NCBI RefSeq assembly: GCF_001422045.1
Contig: NZ_LMLW01000009.1
Coordinates: forward strand, 310,001 to 374,000
Direction: 5' to 3'
Length of the DNA: 64,000 bases
Origin: Sphingomonas sp. Leaf242
GTDB taxonomy: Bacteria > Pseudomonadota > Alphaproteobacteria > Sphingomonadales > Sphingomonadaceae
Position 1 is the stretch's first letter. Each line of letters opens with the position of its first letter. The notes below the pieces were generated by a model. That model was not told the DNA's origin. It did not search any database and saw only the letters and a list, made by a program, of their open reading frames with translations. Shown here piece after piece: positions 26,366 through 34,618 of the stretch. The translations under genes and the position numbers were made by a program.

Positions 26366-27108
26366 TCAAATTCCTCAGTCATGTCCACGGCCGGGCGTGT
26401 TCCGGTCGATCCGGACGCCTGTTGTATCGGTGGCGCCCCATTTTGTGGTGACGCCGATGCGCCCTGCGAGGCCGTTTCGCAAGACACGGAAGAAGGTTCG
26501 GGGCCGATAAAATGCAGCCAACGGTCGAGCGCTTCGCTCACCCGCTTTGCTGCAGCGCGGTCGGTCAGGCCAATGTGTACCACATTTTCCCGCCCCAGCG
26601 CCAACGCCAATATGGTGCGCGATACCGGGAGTGCCAACCCCCGCAAACCCGAGCCCTCGACATCGTTGCCGATGCGCCACGCCTGATCGAGCTTGCGGTT
26701 GCCGTCCTCGGCCGCGTCGGACGCGTGATACAGCGCCTTCAGCTTGCCCTGGCGCGCGTTCTGCTCGATCCGGTCGGAGCCGATCAGCACCGTGCCGGAG
26801 CGCGATTCGAGCCCGAGCCGGTCGAGCGCGTTACGCTCCAGCGCGGATTCGATCTTGGCGGGAAGCTCGGGATCGATGGTGAACTCGCCGGTCTTGAACG
26901 CGCGGGAGAGAGCGCCCTTGAGCTTGCCCTTCTTGATCGCGGCTTCGAGTTCGACTCGCGTGACGCCGATCCATGCGCCGCGGCCCGGAGCCTTGGCGCG
27001 CACGTCGGGAAGGATCTGGCCATCGGGCGACAACGCGAGTCGCACGAGGTGCGGCCGCACGTCGCGCTCACCCGAGAGGATGCACTTGCGGATGGGTTCG
27101 TCGGTCAT
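26362..27108 (-). CDS. ylxR: YlxR (DUF448) RNA-binding protein fused to an L7Ae-like domain
   Basis: A 248-aa protein. The N-terminal DUF448/YlxR domain has PIRKCILSGE, LVRLALSPDGQILPD and PGRGAWIGVTR. The middle part (about 85-195: LGLESRSGTVLIGSDRIEQ, NVVHIGLTDRAAAKRVSEAL) resembles the ribosomal L7Ae/L30e fold. The C-terminus (about 200-248) is low-complexity. The fusion is typical for alphaproteobacteria, where separate ylxR and ylxQ genes of Firmicutes are joined. It sits between nusA and infB, as in most bacteria. It likely binds RNA; its exact role is not established. Confidence 0.9.
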   Translation of the reverse strand: MTDEPIRKCILSGERDVRPHLVRLALSPDGQILPDVRAKAPGRGAWIGVTRVELEAAIKKGKLKGALSRAFKTGEFTIDPELPAKIESALERNALDRLGLESRSGTVLIGSDRIEQNARQGKLKALYHASDAAEDGNRKLDQAWRIGNDVEGSGLRGLALPVSRTILALALGRENVVHIGLTDRAAAKRVSEALDRWLHFIGPEPSSVSCETASQGASASPQNGAPPIQQASGSTGTRPAVDMTEEFE

Positions 27109-27138
27109 GCGGCGATCCCTTCGGTACGCGGATAGGTG

Positions 27139-27206
27139 TATGCCGGAACAAGCCCGGCATGACGTAATACCTCGTCACCCCGGACTTGTTCCGGGGTCCA
27201 CGGTGC
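27139..27206. repeat. Palindromic element, type E, left of the GIY-YIG gene
   Basis: ATGCCGGAACAAGCCCGGCATGAC and, inverted, GTCACCCCGGACTTGTTCCGGGGTCCAC. It lies between ylxR and the GIY-YIG start; a second copy closes the other side of that gene. Confidence 0.87.
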
Positions 27207-27221
27207 TGCACTCTCCAAGCC

Positions 27222-27530
27222 ATGAGGAACAGACAGCCCTGCGTCTATATCCTCTGTAACGCCTACAATGGCACGCTGTACGTCGGCGTCACGTCCAACC
27301 TTATCGGCCGCATCCTCCAGCACCGCGAAGGCACCTTCGAAGGCTTTACCAAACGCCACGGCATCATCCGCCTGGTCTGGTACGAAATGGCCGACACGAT
27401 GGAAGCCGCCATCGCGTCCGAGAAGCGAATCAAGAAGTGGCACCGCGACTGGAAGATGAACCTGATCGAGAGAGACAATCCCCATTGGGACGACCTCGCC
27501 ACTAGCCTCGGTCTCGAACCGCTGCCCTAA
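27222..27530 (+). CDS. GIY-YIG endonuclease-domain protein (UvrC N-terminal type, small)
   Basis: A 102-aa single-domain GIY-YIG protein: VYIL-12-residue spacer-YVGVTSNL matches the GIY-x-YIG core, followed by the conserved Arg (GRILQHREG), and Tyr/His/Glu residues (LVWYE, AIASEKRIKKW) of the small YhbQ/COG2827 type. The start is the ATG at 27222. The gene lies on the strand opposite to the surrounding nusA-ylxR operon and is bracketed by two type E palindromic elements at 27139-27206 and 27534-27632. That arrangement suggests it arrived as a unit. Cellular targets of such stand-alone proteins are not known. Confidence 0.9.
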   Translation: MRNRQPCVYILCNAYNGTLYVGVTSNLIGRILQHREGTFEGFTKRHGIIRLVWYEMADTMEAAIASEKRIKKWHRDWKMNLIERDNPHWDDLATSLGLEPLP

Positions 27531-27533
27531 CCC

Positions 27534-27632
27534 CCCGGCATGCCGGACTCGTTCCGGCATCCACGGTTCCGCTAACCCGCCGGCCGTAGAGAATGCCGAC
27601 CGGTGGACCCCGGAACAAGTCCGGGGTGACGG
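27534..27632. repeat. Palindromic element, type E, right of the GIY-YIG gene
   Basis: CGGCATGCCGGACTCGTTCCGGCATCC on the left and GGACCCCGGAACAAGTCCGGGGTGAC on the right, inverted. It lies 3 bases past the GIY-YIG stop. Confidence 0.87.
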
Positions 27633-27657
27633 AGAAGAGGTGGTACGTCCTAGCGCC

Positions 27658-27897
27658 TCATCGGGAGGGTTCCGCATGTGCGTCCTCCTGCGCTGGAGTC
27701 GTCTTTGGAGCGTCGCGGTCGACCAGCAGCTGGCCGCCCGCGCCGTAATTCTCGGTCGAGACCTCTTCGATCACGATCTGCACCGCAGCCGGGTTCTTTC
27801 CCAGCCGCTGCACGAGCGACTGGGTGACGTCGGCGACGATGCCGGACTTCTGGTCCTTGGTGGCGGACCCCGAGATGCGGATGCTGACGAAGGGCAT
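27658..27897 (-). CDS. 4-oxalocrotonate tautomerase family protein
   Basis: A 79-aa protein of the tautomerase (4-OT/MIF-like) superfamily. The mature N-terminal proline that acts as catalytic base is present ([10 protein letters not shown]), as is the helix QKSGIVADVTQSLVQRLGK and VQIVIEEVSTENYGAGG. Its ATG overlaps the nusA stop as TGATG, so translation is coupled to nusA. A 4-OT enzyme in this ribosome/transcription operon is unexpected. The C-terminal 15 residues (TTPAQEDAHAEPSR) are not typical and may come from a degraded extension. Substrate unknown. Confidence 0.88.
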   Translation of the reverse strand: MPFVSIRISGSATKDQKSGIVADVTQSLVQRLGKNPAAVQIVIEEVSTENYGAGGQLLVDRDAPKTTPAQEDAHAEPSR

Positions 27898-29702
27898 CAG
27901 GCCTTGTCGCCCTCGCTCTTCGTGTCGGTCTTGTCCGCCGCGTCTTCAACCGAAGCGTCCTCGACCGAAGCGTCGTCCGCCGAAGCGTCCTCAACCACGG
28001 CTTCGTCGGCCGTCGTCTCTTCAGTCGCAGCGTCCTCGACAACAGCCTCCTCAACAACAGCGCCGTCAGCCGAAGCCTCTTCCACCGGAGTCTCGTCCGC
28101 CTCGACGTCGTCGGCCGAAGCCTCGGGCGCCTCGTCCTCGAACCAGTGCGCGCGAGCGGCCATGATGATCTCGTTGCCCTGCTCGTCGCTCAGGCCATAT
28201 TCCGCGAGAATCCCGCCCTTGGGCTCAGGACGCTTCGGCGCATCTTCGTTGCGACGACGTGGCTCGACGCGCTTCTTCTCGACCAGTTCGTCGGTCGCCA
28301 GATCGGCGAGGTCGTCGAGCGTCTTGATACCCGCCTTGCCGAGCGTGACCAGCATCGCTTCGTTGAGATACGGCATGCCGGCCAGCGCGTCCTCGACGCC
28401 GAGCGCGGTACGCTCTTCGCGGCTCGCAGCGTCGCGACGCTCGAGCGCCTCGGTCGCACGGTTCTGCAACTCGCCCGCCAGATCCTCGTCGAAGCCCTCG
28501 ATGCCGGCGATCTCTTCGACCTCGACATAGGCGACCTCTTCGAGGTTCGTGAACCCTTCGGCGACCAGCAGCTGTGCGAGCGTCTCGTCGACGTCGAGCT
28601 CCTTTTCGAACATCGCCGAGCGCTCGACGAAGTCCTTCTGGCGCTTCTCCGACGCATCCGCCTCGGTGAGGATGTCGATCGCCTTGCCGGTCAGCTGCGA
28701 CGCGAGCCGCACGTTCTGGCCTCGACGACCGATCGCCAGCGACAGCTGGTCATCGGGAACGACCACCTCGATGCGCTCTTCTTCCTCGTCGATCACGACG
28801 CGCGACACGGATGCCGGCTGCAACGCGTTGACGACGAAGGTCGCGATGTCGGGCGACCAGGGGATGATGTCGATCTTCTCGCCCTGCATTTCCTGAACGA
28901 CGGCCTGAACGCGGCTACCCTTCATGCCGACGCAAGCGCCGACCGGATCGATGCTCGAATCATGCGAGATGACGCCGATCTTCGCGCGCGAACCGGGATC
29001 GCGAGCCGCTGCCTTGATCTCGATGATACCGTCGTAGATCTCGGGCACTTCCTGCGCGAACAGCTTCTTCATGAAGTCCGGGTGCGCACGGCTGAGGAAG
29101 ATCTGCGGCCCACGGTTCTCGCGGCGGACGTTGAGGATCAGCGAGCGGATGCGGTCGTTGACGCGCACTACTTCACGCGGGATCTGCGCGTCGCGGCGGA
29201 TCACGCCCTCGGCGCGGCCCAGGTCGACGACGACATGGCCGAACTCGACGCGCTTGACGACGCCGGTGATGATCTCGCCCGCGCGGTCCTTATACTCTTC
29301 GAACTGGCGCTCGCGCTCGGCGTCGCGGACCTTCTGGAAGATGACCTGCTTGGCAGCCTGGGCGGCGATGCGGCCGAACTCGATCGGAGGCAGCGGATCG
29401 ACGATGAAGTCGCCCAGCGCTGCGTCCTTCTGGAGCTTCTGCGCGCCCTTGACGTCGACCTGCTTGAAATAATCGTCGACCGCCTCGACCACTTCGACGA
29501 CGCGCCACAAGCGCAGATCGCCGGTGTTCGGATCGAGCTTCGCGCGGATGTCGTTCTCGGCGCCGTAGCGCGAGCGGGCGGCGCGCTGGATCGCGTCCTC
29601 CATCGCCTCGATCACGATCGCCTTGTCGATCATCTTCTCCGACGCGACCGAATTCGCGATCGCGATCAGTTCCGCGCGGTTTGCGGTGACTGCCGTGGCC
29701 AT
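27897..29702 (-). CDS. nusA: Transcription termination/antitermination factor NusA
   Basis: Binds RNA polymerase to modulate pausing, termination and antitermination. The protein is 601 aa. The N-terminal domain, S1 ([19 protein letters not shown]), two KH domains ([37 protein letters not shown]) and helix-hairpin-helix repeats ([32 protein letters not shown]) are present. The last 60-70 residues are a highly acidic, Val/Ala/Asp/Glu repetitive tail. The start is the ATG at 29702, overlapping the rimP stop (ATGA). The stop overlaps the next gene's ATG. Confidence 0.97.
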   Translation of the reverse strand: MATAVTANRAELIAIANSVASEKMIDKAIVIEAMEDAIQRAARSRYGAENDIRAKLDPNTGDLRLWRVVEVVEAVDDYFKQVDVKGAQKLQKDAALGDFIVDPLPPIEFGRIAAQAAKQVIFQKVRDAERERQFEEYKDRAGEIITGVVKRVEFGHVVVDLGRAEGVIRRDAQIPREVVRVNDRIRSLILNVRRENRGPQIFLSRAHPDFMKKLFAQEVPEIYDGIIEIKAAARDPGSRAKIGVISHDSSIDPVGACVGMKGSRVQAVVQEMQGEKIDIIPWSPDIATFVVNALQPASVSRVVIDEEEERIEVVVPDDQLSLAIGRRGQNVRLASQLTGKAIDILTEADASEKRQKDFVERSAMFEKELDVDETLAQLLVAEGFTNLEEVAYVEVEEIAGIEGFDEDLAGELQNRATEALERRDAASREERTALGVEDALAGMPYLNEAMLVTLGKAGIKTLDDLADLATDELVEKKRVEPRRRNEDAPKRPEPKGGILAEYGLSDEQGNEIIMAARAHWFEDEAPEASADDVEADETPVEEASADGAVVEEAVVEDAATEETTADEAVVEDASADDASVEDASVEDAADKTDTKSEGDKA

Positions 29703-30298
29703 CAATGCTGTCCTTCTTCGGTGTCGGCCTCGTGAGCATCGGGCTCATCGGTAGGCGTATCTTGATAGAAAACCTCGTCCGCGCCTTCGATCGAAAGCGG
29801 CGCGGTCGCGGCGATGAGACGGTCGGTCATGACGAGCTTGGCGTCTGCGACTTGCGAAAAGTCGATCGTCATGAGCTTGTGCTTGTTGACGTCGACGGTG
29901 ATCTTCGTCCCCTCGACGCCCATCAAATTGCCCGAGATCTGCTTGCGATCCTCGAAAGGCTCGACGAGGCGGATGCGCGCCTCCTGGCCTTCCCAGTCTG
30001 CGAAGTCCTGGAGCCGGGTCAGCGGACGATCGATACCGGGGCTCGACACTTCCAGACGATACGCGTCCTCGCCGACCGGGTCCTTACCCTCGGCCTCGAG
30101 CGCATCGAACTTGTCCGAGATGCGGCGCGACAGCTCGGCGCAATCCTCGATCACCAGCTGGCGCGTGTCGGGACGCTCGGCCATCACCTGCAACGTCGGA
30201 TCGGACTTGCCGCCCTGCATGCGCACGCGCACGAGGCTGAGGCCGAGCGCGGTCGCCTCGGGTTCGATCAGGTCGGTCAGCAGGGCGATATTCGCCAT
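29702..30298 (-). CDS. rimP: Ribosome maturation factor RimP
   Basis: Assists 30S subunit assembly. The protein is 198 aa from the ATG at 30298 (MANIALLTDLIEPEA); an in-frame ATG 21 bases earlier is less likely. Family blocks are DPTLQVMAERPD, RRISDKFDALE, YRLEVSSPGIDRPLTRLQDF and ISGNLMGVEGTKITVD. A C-terminal acidic tail is present. It opens the rimP-nusA-ylxR-infB operon. Its upstream 178 bases face the plus-strand sugar dehydrogenase, so both promoters should lie there. Confidence 0.96.
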   Translation of the reverse strand: MANIALLTDLIEPEATALGLSLVRVRMQGGKSDPTLQVMAERPDTRQLVIEDCAELSRRISDKFDALEAEGKDPVGEDAYRLEVSSPGIDRPLTRLQDFADWEGQEARIRLVEPFEDRKQISGNLMGVEGTKITVDVNKHKLMTIDFSQVADAKLVMTDRLIAATAPLSIEGADEVFYQDTPTDEPDAHEADTEEGQH

Positions 30299-30476
30299 CG
30301 AAATTCCAAACAGGGCCAAAGCACAGGTGATTGCCGCCGCGGAGCAAGCCCCGCAGCCTCTTCATCTGGCGATGTAGAGAAGTGGTGCCTCTATACGCGG
30401 GGTGGCGCTGGTCCGCAAGCGGGAGCAACCTTCGTTTAGTACGCTGCGTTAGCGCAGGGATTTCCGGGAGAAGATC

Positions 30477-31601
30477 ATGATTCGCAAAACGCTGTTCGCC
30501 ACTGGGTTGCTGACAACCACGCTGCTCGCCTCGACCGCCTGTTCCGCGCAACCGGCCGCAGCGGGCAAGCCGTTCAAGGAGACGGTGGTCGCCGACTTCG
30601 ATTCGCCCTGGGCGATGACGGTCCTGCCGGACAAGCGCATGCTGGTCACCGAGAAGAAGGGGGAGATGCTGCTCGTCTCCACCGACGGCAAGTCGCGCCA
30701 GACGGTCGCGACGCTCACGGTCGATTCGGCCGGGCAGGGCGGGCTGATGGACGTCGTCCTCGCACCCGACTTCGCGACCAGCCAGCGCGTCTATTTCAGC
30801 TATTCGACCGCAGGCGAGGGCGGCAAGGGCGTCGTCCTCGCACGCGGTCGCCTGCGTCCGGATGGTGGTGGCGGCACGCGTCTCGGCGAGATCGAGGCGC
30901 TGTTCAGCGCGCGGCCCTTCGTCGAAGGCAACGGCCATTACTCCGGCCGAATCGCGTTCTCGCCCGACGGCAAATACCTGTTCTTCACCAACGGCGAGCG
31001 CCAGAAATTCACCCCGGCGCAGGACCCGAAGATGACGCTCGGCAAGGTGTTGCGCCTCACGCTCGACGGCAAGCCCGCCCCCGGAAACCCGCTTGCGGCC
31101 AAGGGTTTCGCACCCGAGATTTGGAGCTACGGCCACCGCAACCTGCTCGGCATTGCGTTCGACAAGCAGGGCAATCTCTGGGAGCAAGAGATGGGGCCGA
31201 AGGGCGGCGACGAGGTCAATTTGATCAAGCCCGGCCTCAACTATGGCTGGCCCAACGCCTCGAACGGTAGCAACTACGACGGCTCGGATATCCCCGATCA
31301 CAAGCCCGGTGACGGCTATGAGCCTCCTAAGGTGTTCTGGAACCCGGTCATCTCCCCCGGCGGCCTGATGATCTATTCGGGCAGCATGTTCCCGCAGTGG
31401 AAGGGCGACGCGTTCATTGGCGGGTTGTCCTCGAAGTCGCTGGTCCGCGTCCACCTCACCGGCACCAACGCGGCAAAAGGCGACCAATGGGACATGGGGG
31501 CAAGAATCCGCGAAGTCGAACAAGGCCCGGATGGCGCGATCTGGGTGCTGGAAGACGGCGGCGACTCACAAGGCCGCCTGATCAAACTGACCGCGAAGTA
31601 A
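30477..31601 (+). CDS. PQQ-dependent soluble aldose sugar dehydrogenase (lipoprotein)
   Basis: Probable pyrroloquinoline-quinone-dependent sugar dehydrogenase of the YliI/Asd beta-propeller type, oxidising aldoses in the periplasm. The protein is 374 aa with a lipobox (LASTACS). Blocks include FDSPWAMTVLPDKRMLVTEK, AGQGGLMDVVLAPDF, EGNGHYSGRIAFSPDGKYLFFTNGER, WSYGHRNLLGIAFD, EQEMGPKGGDEVNLIKPGLNYGWP and AIWVLEDGGDSQGRLIKL. The start is the ATG at 30477 with GGGAG upstream. It is monocistronic, ahead of a type B repeat. Confidence 0.93.
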   Translation: MIRKTLFATGLLTTTLLASTACSAQPAAAGKPFKETVVADFDSPWAMTVLPDKRMLVTEKKGEMLLVSTDGKSRQTVATLTVDSAGQGGLMDVVLAPDFATSQRVYFSYSTAGEGGKGVVLARGRLRPDGGGGTRLGEIEALFSARPFVEGNGHYSGRIAFSPDGKYLFFTNGERQKFTPAQDPKMTLGKVLRLTLDGKPAPGNPLAAKGFAPEIWSYGHRNLLGIAFDKQGNLWEQEMGPKGGDEVNLIKPGLNYGWPNASNGSNYDGSDIPDHKPGDGYEPPKVFWNPVISPGGLMIYSGSMFPQWKGDAFIGGLSSKSLVRVHLTGTNAAKGDQWDMGARIREVEQGPDGAIWVLEDGGDSQGRLIKLTAK

Positions 31602-31607
31602 GCCAAA

Positions 31608-31720
31608 TTCCCCTCCCGCTTGCGGGAGGGGTCAGGGGAGGGCGCGACGTACGTACTGGCGTCCGGTCTGTGAGGCACACCCCTCCCCCGACCCCTCCCG
31701 CTAAGCGGAAGGGGAGCAGA
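31608..31720. repeat. Palindromic element, type B, intergenic
   Basis: Left arm CCCCTCCCGCTTGCGGGAGGGG with TCAGGGGAGGGCGCGAC; right arm CCCTCCCCCGACCCCTCCCGC and AGCGGAAGGGGAGCAG. Its left arm is nearly identical to that of the element inside hrpB. Confidence 0.92.
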
Positions 31721-31726
31721 AGCGCG

Positions 31727-32116
31727 CTAGTCCCGCACGATCAGGTAGTTCATCCGCGCAGCCGCAATCGGCTTCTCCCGCTCGTCCTGCCAGGCGGTCG
31801 CCTCGACATTCGCCACCCGCGTCCCCAACCGAGTCACCACGCCCGCCGCCCGCGTAGGCTTGTCCCGACCACCTCGCATGAAATCGACCGTGACGTTGAC
31901 CGGCTTGATCCGCCCGCCACCTTCGGCCTCCAACGCATGCTGCAAAGCCGCAATCGCCGCCATCTCCAGCAACCCCGAAATCGCACCGCCATGCAGAAAC
32001 CCCGGCCGCCCCAGCACGTCATCCGCAAACGGCATCAGCAGCACGGGTGGCGCGCCGTCCTCGGCTTCGACCGACACGCGGAGAATCTCGGCATAGGGAG
32101 GCAAGCCGATCGTCAT
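31727..32116 (-). CDS. PaaI family hotdog thioesterase (second of pair)
   Basis: A 129-aa hotdog-fold protein of the PaaI/YbgC-like thioesterase group: DDVLGRPGFLHGGAISGLLEMAA is the characteristic GxxHGG-type catalytic helix region, followed by VNVTVDFMRGG. It starts at ATG 32116, overlapping the stop of the upstream paralogue (ATGA). The pair probably acts on acyl-CoA thioesters, possibly as heteromer. No pathway is given by the neighbours except a crotonase gene divergent from them. Confidence 0.9.
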   Translation of the reverse strand: MTIGLPPYAEILRVSVEAEDGAPPVLLMPFADDVLGRPGFLHGGAISGLLEMAAIAALQHALEAEGGGRIKPVNVTVDFMRGGRDKPTRAAGVVTRLGTRVANVEATAWQDEREKPIAAARMNYLIVRD

Positions 32117-32568
32117 GCCTCGATCCTTCTGTCGAGACCCATCCCGGCGACATCGCCCACCACCATGAAGGTCCCCGCGACATGCGCCAGCGGATCGTCC
32201 GGATCGCCGTCATGCGCCTGCCCGCGCACAAACGCGATGGAGCGCGTGATCCGGTAGCACTCGCCGCGCCCGATCACGGTCTTACCCGGTGTCGCCGGGC
32301 GCAGATAATCGACCCGCAGGTCGAGCGTCGCGTGCGGCACGAATGCTTGCCGCTTGATCCAGATCGCGAGACTCGTCGCCATGTCCATCATCGTGATGAT
32401 CGGCCCCGACGCGATCACGCCGCTCGCCGGATCGCCGATCAGCCGTTCGTCATAGGGCAGCGCAAGCTCCGCCCAGTCGTCGCCATGCGCGTGATAGCGC
32501 ATCCCCAGCGCGGCGCCGTGCCCGCCGAACCCGCGCGTCGCAAACCATTGTGGATTAAAACCAGCCAT
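32113..32568 (-). CDS. PaaI family hotdog thioesterase (first of pair)
   Basis: A 151-aa hotdog protein: GFGGHGAALGMRYHAHGDDWAELALPYDER, then ASGVIASGPIITMMDMATSLAIWIKR (helix with catalytic-type Asp-Met in place of the usual His-Gly-Gly), then ATLDLRVDYLRPATPGKTV and GTFMVV at the end. The HGG motif of typical PaaI enzymes is replaced by SGPIITMMD, so it may be a structural partner or have altered chemistry. It is translationally coupled to the next gene and divergent from the crotonase gene. Confidence 0.86.
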   Translation of the reverse strand: MAGFNPQWFATRGFGGHGAALGMRYHAHGDDWAELALPYDERLIGDPASGVIASGPIITMMDMATSLAIWIKRQAFVPHATLDLRVDYLRPATPGKTVIGRGECYRITRSIAFVRGQAHDGDPDDPLAHVAGTFMVVGDVAGMGLDRRIEA

Positions 32569-32673
32569 TGCCCGCCTCTACACGGCGGGTGGCCGCGCGC
32601 AACATTGCGGGCGCCGTTGCAGGTGGGCCCAGGCGCGGTTAGCGTTCGCGCAAAGATCAAGAGGATCGCCAGA

Positions 32674-33456
32674 ATGAACGACCGGGTCACCCTCACCGTC
32701 ACCGAAGGCATCGCCGACGTCCGCCTCGCGCGCGCCGACAAGATGAACGCGATCGACCCGGCGATGTTCGAGGGCATCGCCGCCGCGATCGACCGGCTCA
32801 AGGGAATGACCGAAGTGCGCTGCGTCGTCCTCTCGGGCGAGGGTAAGGCGTTCTGCGCTGGGCTGGACATGGCATCGATGGCGAATGGCGGATCGGGGCT
32901 GGGGCTCGGCGAAAGGACGGCGGAGGGTGCGAACCTTCCCCAGCAAGTCGCCTGGGGCTGGCGGACCTTGCCCATGCCGGTGATCGCCGCCATCCACGGC
33001 GTCGCGTTCGGCGGCGGATTTCAGATCATGTCCGGCGCCGACATCCGCATCGCTCACCCGCAAGCCCGCTTCGCGATCCGCGAGACCCATTGGGGCCTGG
33101 TCCCCGACATGGCCGGGATCGCCTTATGGCGCACGCTCGCCCGCGACGACGTGCTCCGCGAGCTCACCTACACCGCCCGCGAGTTCGATGGCGCGGAAGC
33201 GCTGCGGCACGGCTTCGTCACGCGTCTGTCCGAAGACCCGCTCGGCGAGGCGATCATGCTCGCCCGCGAGATCGCCGCGAGGAACCCCCACGCGATCCAA
33301 GGCTCGAAGCGCCTCTACAACCTCGCTGCGGATGCGGACGCGACCACGATCCTGCACGCCGAAACCGAAGAGCAACTGAAGGTCATCCGCACCCCGAACC
33401 AGATCGAACAGGTCCGCGCCAACATGGAAAAGCGCGCCGCGGTGTTCGCGGACTAA
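32674..33456 (+). CDS. Crotonase/enoyl-CoA hydratase family protein
   Basis: A 260-aa crotonase-fold enzyme, acting on acyl-CoA substrates. Conserved pieces are KMNAIDPAMFEGI, SGEGKAFCAGLDMASM (oxyanion hole), HGVAFGGGFQIMSGADIRIA (second oxyanion-hole Gly), and RFAIRETHWGLVPDMAG with Glu in a position used by hydratases. The start is the ATG at 32674 with AGAGGA upstream. The adjacent divergent thioesterase pair supports a role in CoA-ester metabolism. Exact reaction (hydratase, isomerase or other) is not determinable. Confidence 0.92.
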   Translation: MNDRVTLTVTEGIADVRLARADKMNAIDPAMFEGIAAAIDRLKGMTEVRCVVLSGEGKAFCAGLDMASMANGGSGLGLGERTAEGANLPQQVAWGWRTLPMPVIAAIHGVAFGGGFQIMSGADIRIAHPQARFAIRETHWGLVPDMAGIALWRTLARDDVLRELTYTAREFDGAEALRHGFVTRLSEDPLGEAIMLAREIAARNPHAIQGSKRLYNLAADADATTILHAETEEQLKVIRTPNQIEQVRANMEKRAAVFAD

Positions 33457-33510
33457 GCCCCCGTTGTCTGCACGAGAGTAACGCGCAGCCCGCACGGAAA
33501 TAACGCGTAT

Positions 33511-33594
33511 CCGTCATCCTGACGAAAGTCAGGACCCAGAGTTACTAGGGGAAGCGCGTGGCACTCTGGGTCCTGACTTTCGTCAGGATGACGG
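33511..33594. repeat. Palindromic element, type C
   Basis: CGTCATCCTGACGAAAGTCAGG-ACCCAGAG and CTCTGGGT-CCTGACTTTCGTCAGGATGACG. The 340-base gap 33457-33796 holds this and a type A element and no gene. Confidence 0.93.
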
Positions 33595-33633
33595 GGAAGG
33601 GGGATGATAATCGAGAGAGGTCACCTCGCTACC

Positions 33634-33738
33634 CACCACCCCGGCGAAGGCCGGGGCCCAGTTGGGGGCCGATAATAGTGGAGGACGGTACTTCGTTACA
33701 ACGACCTTTCCAGCTGGGCCCCGGCCTCCGCCGGGGTT
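33634..33738. repeat. Palindromic element, type A
   Basis: CCACCACCCCGGCGAAGGCC with GGGGCCCAGTTGG, and inverted CCAGCTGGGCCCCGGCCTCC with GCCGGGG; central part about 45 bases. Confidence 0.9.
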
Positions 33739-33796
33739 GTGCAGTTAGGTACGCTACGGAAATATTGGGGCGATGAACTTCCTACCCCGACACCCC

Positions 33797-34162
33797 CTAC
33801 TTCACCTTGTCATACGGCGTGAAATCGCGAAACCGGCAATATCCCGACGGGATCGACATACCCACCGACACCGTCCGGAACCGATCGTTCCGGCACAATT
33901 GCCCGCCATAAACATCGACGATCAGCGTATCGAAGGGCCGCAGCGAAGGGCACTCGCCGACCGGCCCCGTCTTCCAGATCCGCTTGCCCGATTGCCGATA
34001 CAGGATCGTATGCGCGTCGACGATCTCAGGCCCGTTGAGCTGCTGAAGATCGATGCACCGCACCGGCGCACCCGCAGTCCGTCCCGCCAACGGGTCCGAC
34101 TTGCCCGCGCCGAGCATCCCCACCGTCAGCAGCGCCGCCGCCGCCAGAATCACCCCACGCAT
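33797..34162 (-). CDS. Small secreted Cys-containing protein, paralogue 2 of a tandem pair
   Basis: A 121-aa protein with a signal peptide (MRGVILAAAALLTVGMLGAG). The mature part has Cys at CIDLQQLN, GECPS, QLCRNDR and GYCRFRDF, and the shape ILYRQSGKRIWKTG...GGQLCRND...GYCRF-F-PYDK. The same layout is seen in the preceding gene. The start is the ATG at 34162, overlapping the upstream stop (ATGA), so the two are co-expressed. I do not recognise the family. Confidence 0.78.
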   Translation of the reverse strand: MRGVILAAAALLTVGMLGAGKSDPLAGRTAGAPVRCIDLQQLNGPEIVDAHTILYRQSGKRIWKTGPVGECPSLRPFDTLIVDVYGGQLCRNDRFRTVSVGMSIPSGYCRFRDFTPYDKVK

Positions 34163-34578
34163 CACGGCTTCCGATACGGGATGAACGCGCCGAAGCTGCA
34201 ACTCCCGGTCGGAAAGCGCGACGCCTGGTCGAACGTCTGCGCGATGTCGCCGCGGCACAGTTGCCCGGTCGGCGTCCGCGTCACGAGGATATCGCCGCGC
34301 GCGATGCCCTCGCATCCGCCCACGGTATCGCTGCGGTACACCAGCCCGCTGTTGACCCGGTACAGGATCGTCGCGCCGTAACCCGAGCTCTGCTTCTGCG
34401 GGAACTGGCTGATGCACGTCTCGGGCTTGCCCGGCACCAGTCCAGCGAGTTCCTTCGCCAGCTTTGCCTGCACCTCCGAGTCGCGCACCTGTGCACGCTC
34501 GACCTCCGCCTGGGTCTGCGTACACGCGCCAAGCACTACAGCCGGCAGCATCAAGAGTGGCAAGGTCCGCATACGCAT
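34162..34578 (-). CDS. Small Cys-containing lipoprotein, paralogue 1 of a tandem pair
   Basis: A 138-aa protein with a lipobox (VVLGAC) after MRMRTLPLLMLPA. The mature part reads ATILYRVNSGLVYRSDTVGGCEGI, GQLCRGDIAQTFD and GSCSFGAFIPYRKP. It shares with the downstream gene the order ILYR, SG, G-C, GQLCR-D, G-C-F-F-PY, so the pair looks like an ancient tandem duplication. The start is the ATG at 34578 with GAGGAG 7 bases before it. It overlaps gloB slightly by its leader only. No function can be assigned; a periplasmic disulphide-bonded role is plausible. Confidence 0.78.
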   Translation of the reverse strand: MRMRTLPLLMLPAVVLGACTQTQAEVERAQVRDSEVQAKLAKELAGLVPGKPETCISQFPQKQSSGYGATILYRVNSGLVYRSDTVGGCEGIARGDILVTRTPTGQLCRGDIAQTFDQASRFPTGSCSFGAFIPYRKP

Positions 34579-34618
34579 CGCAACGCTCCTCAAAATCCCC
34601 GCCACCCTCATGCGCCCT

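Noticed and set aside
23762..26686. Very long open frame opposite infB (about 970 codons), and similar long ones opposite pnp, degP/DUF853 and the TonB receptor
   Set aside because: In very high-GC DNA antisense frames of real genes stay open; the translations are Arg/Asp/Leu-biased, lack motifs and have no ribosome sites.
27105..27677. Minus-strand frame of 190 codons opposite the GIY-YIG gene
   Set aside because: It runs across both palindromes and reads as a shadow of the GIY-YIG gene; no domain is recognisable.
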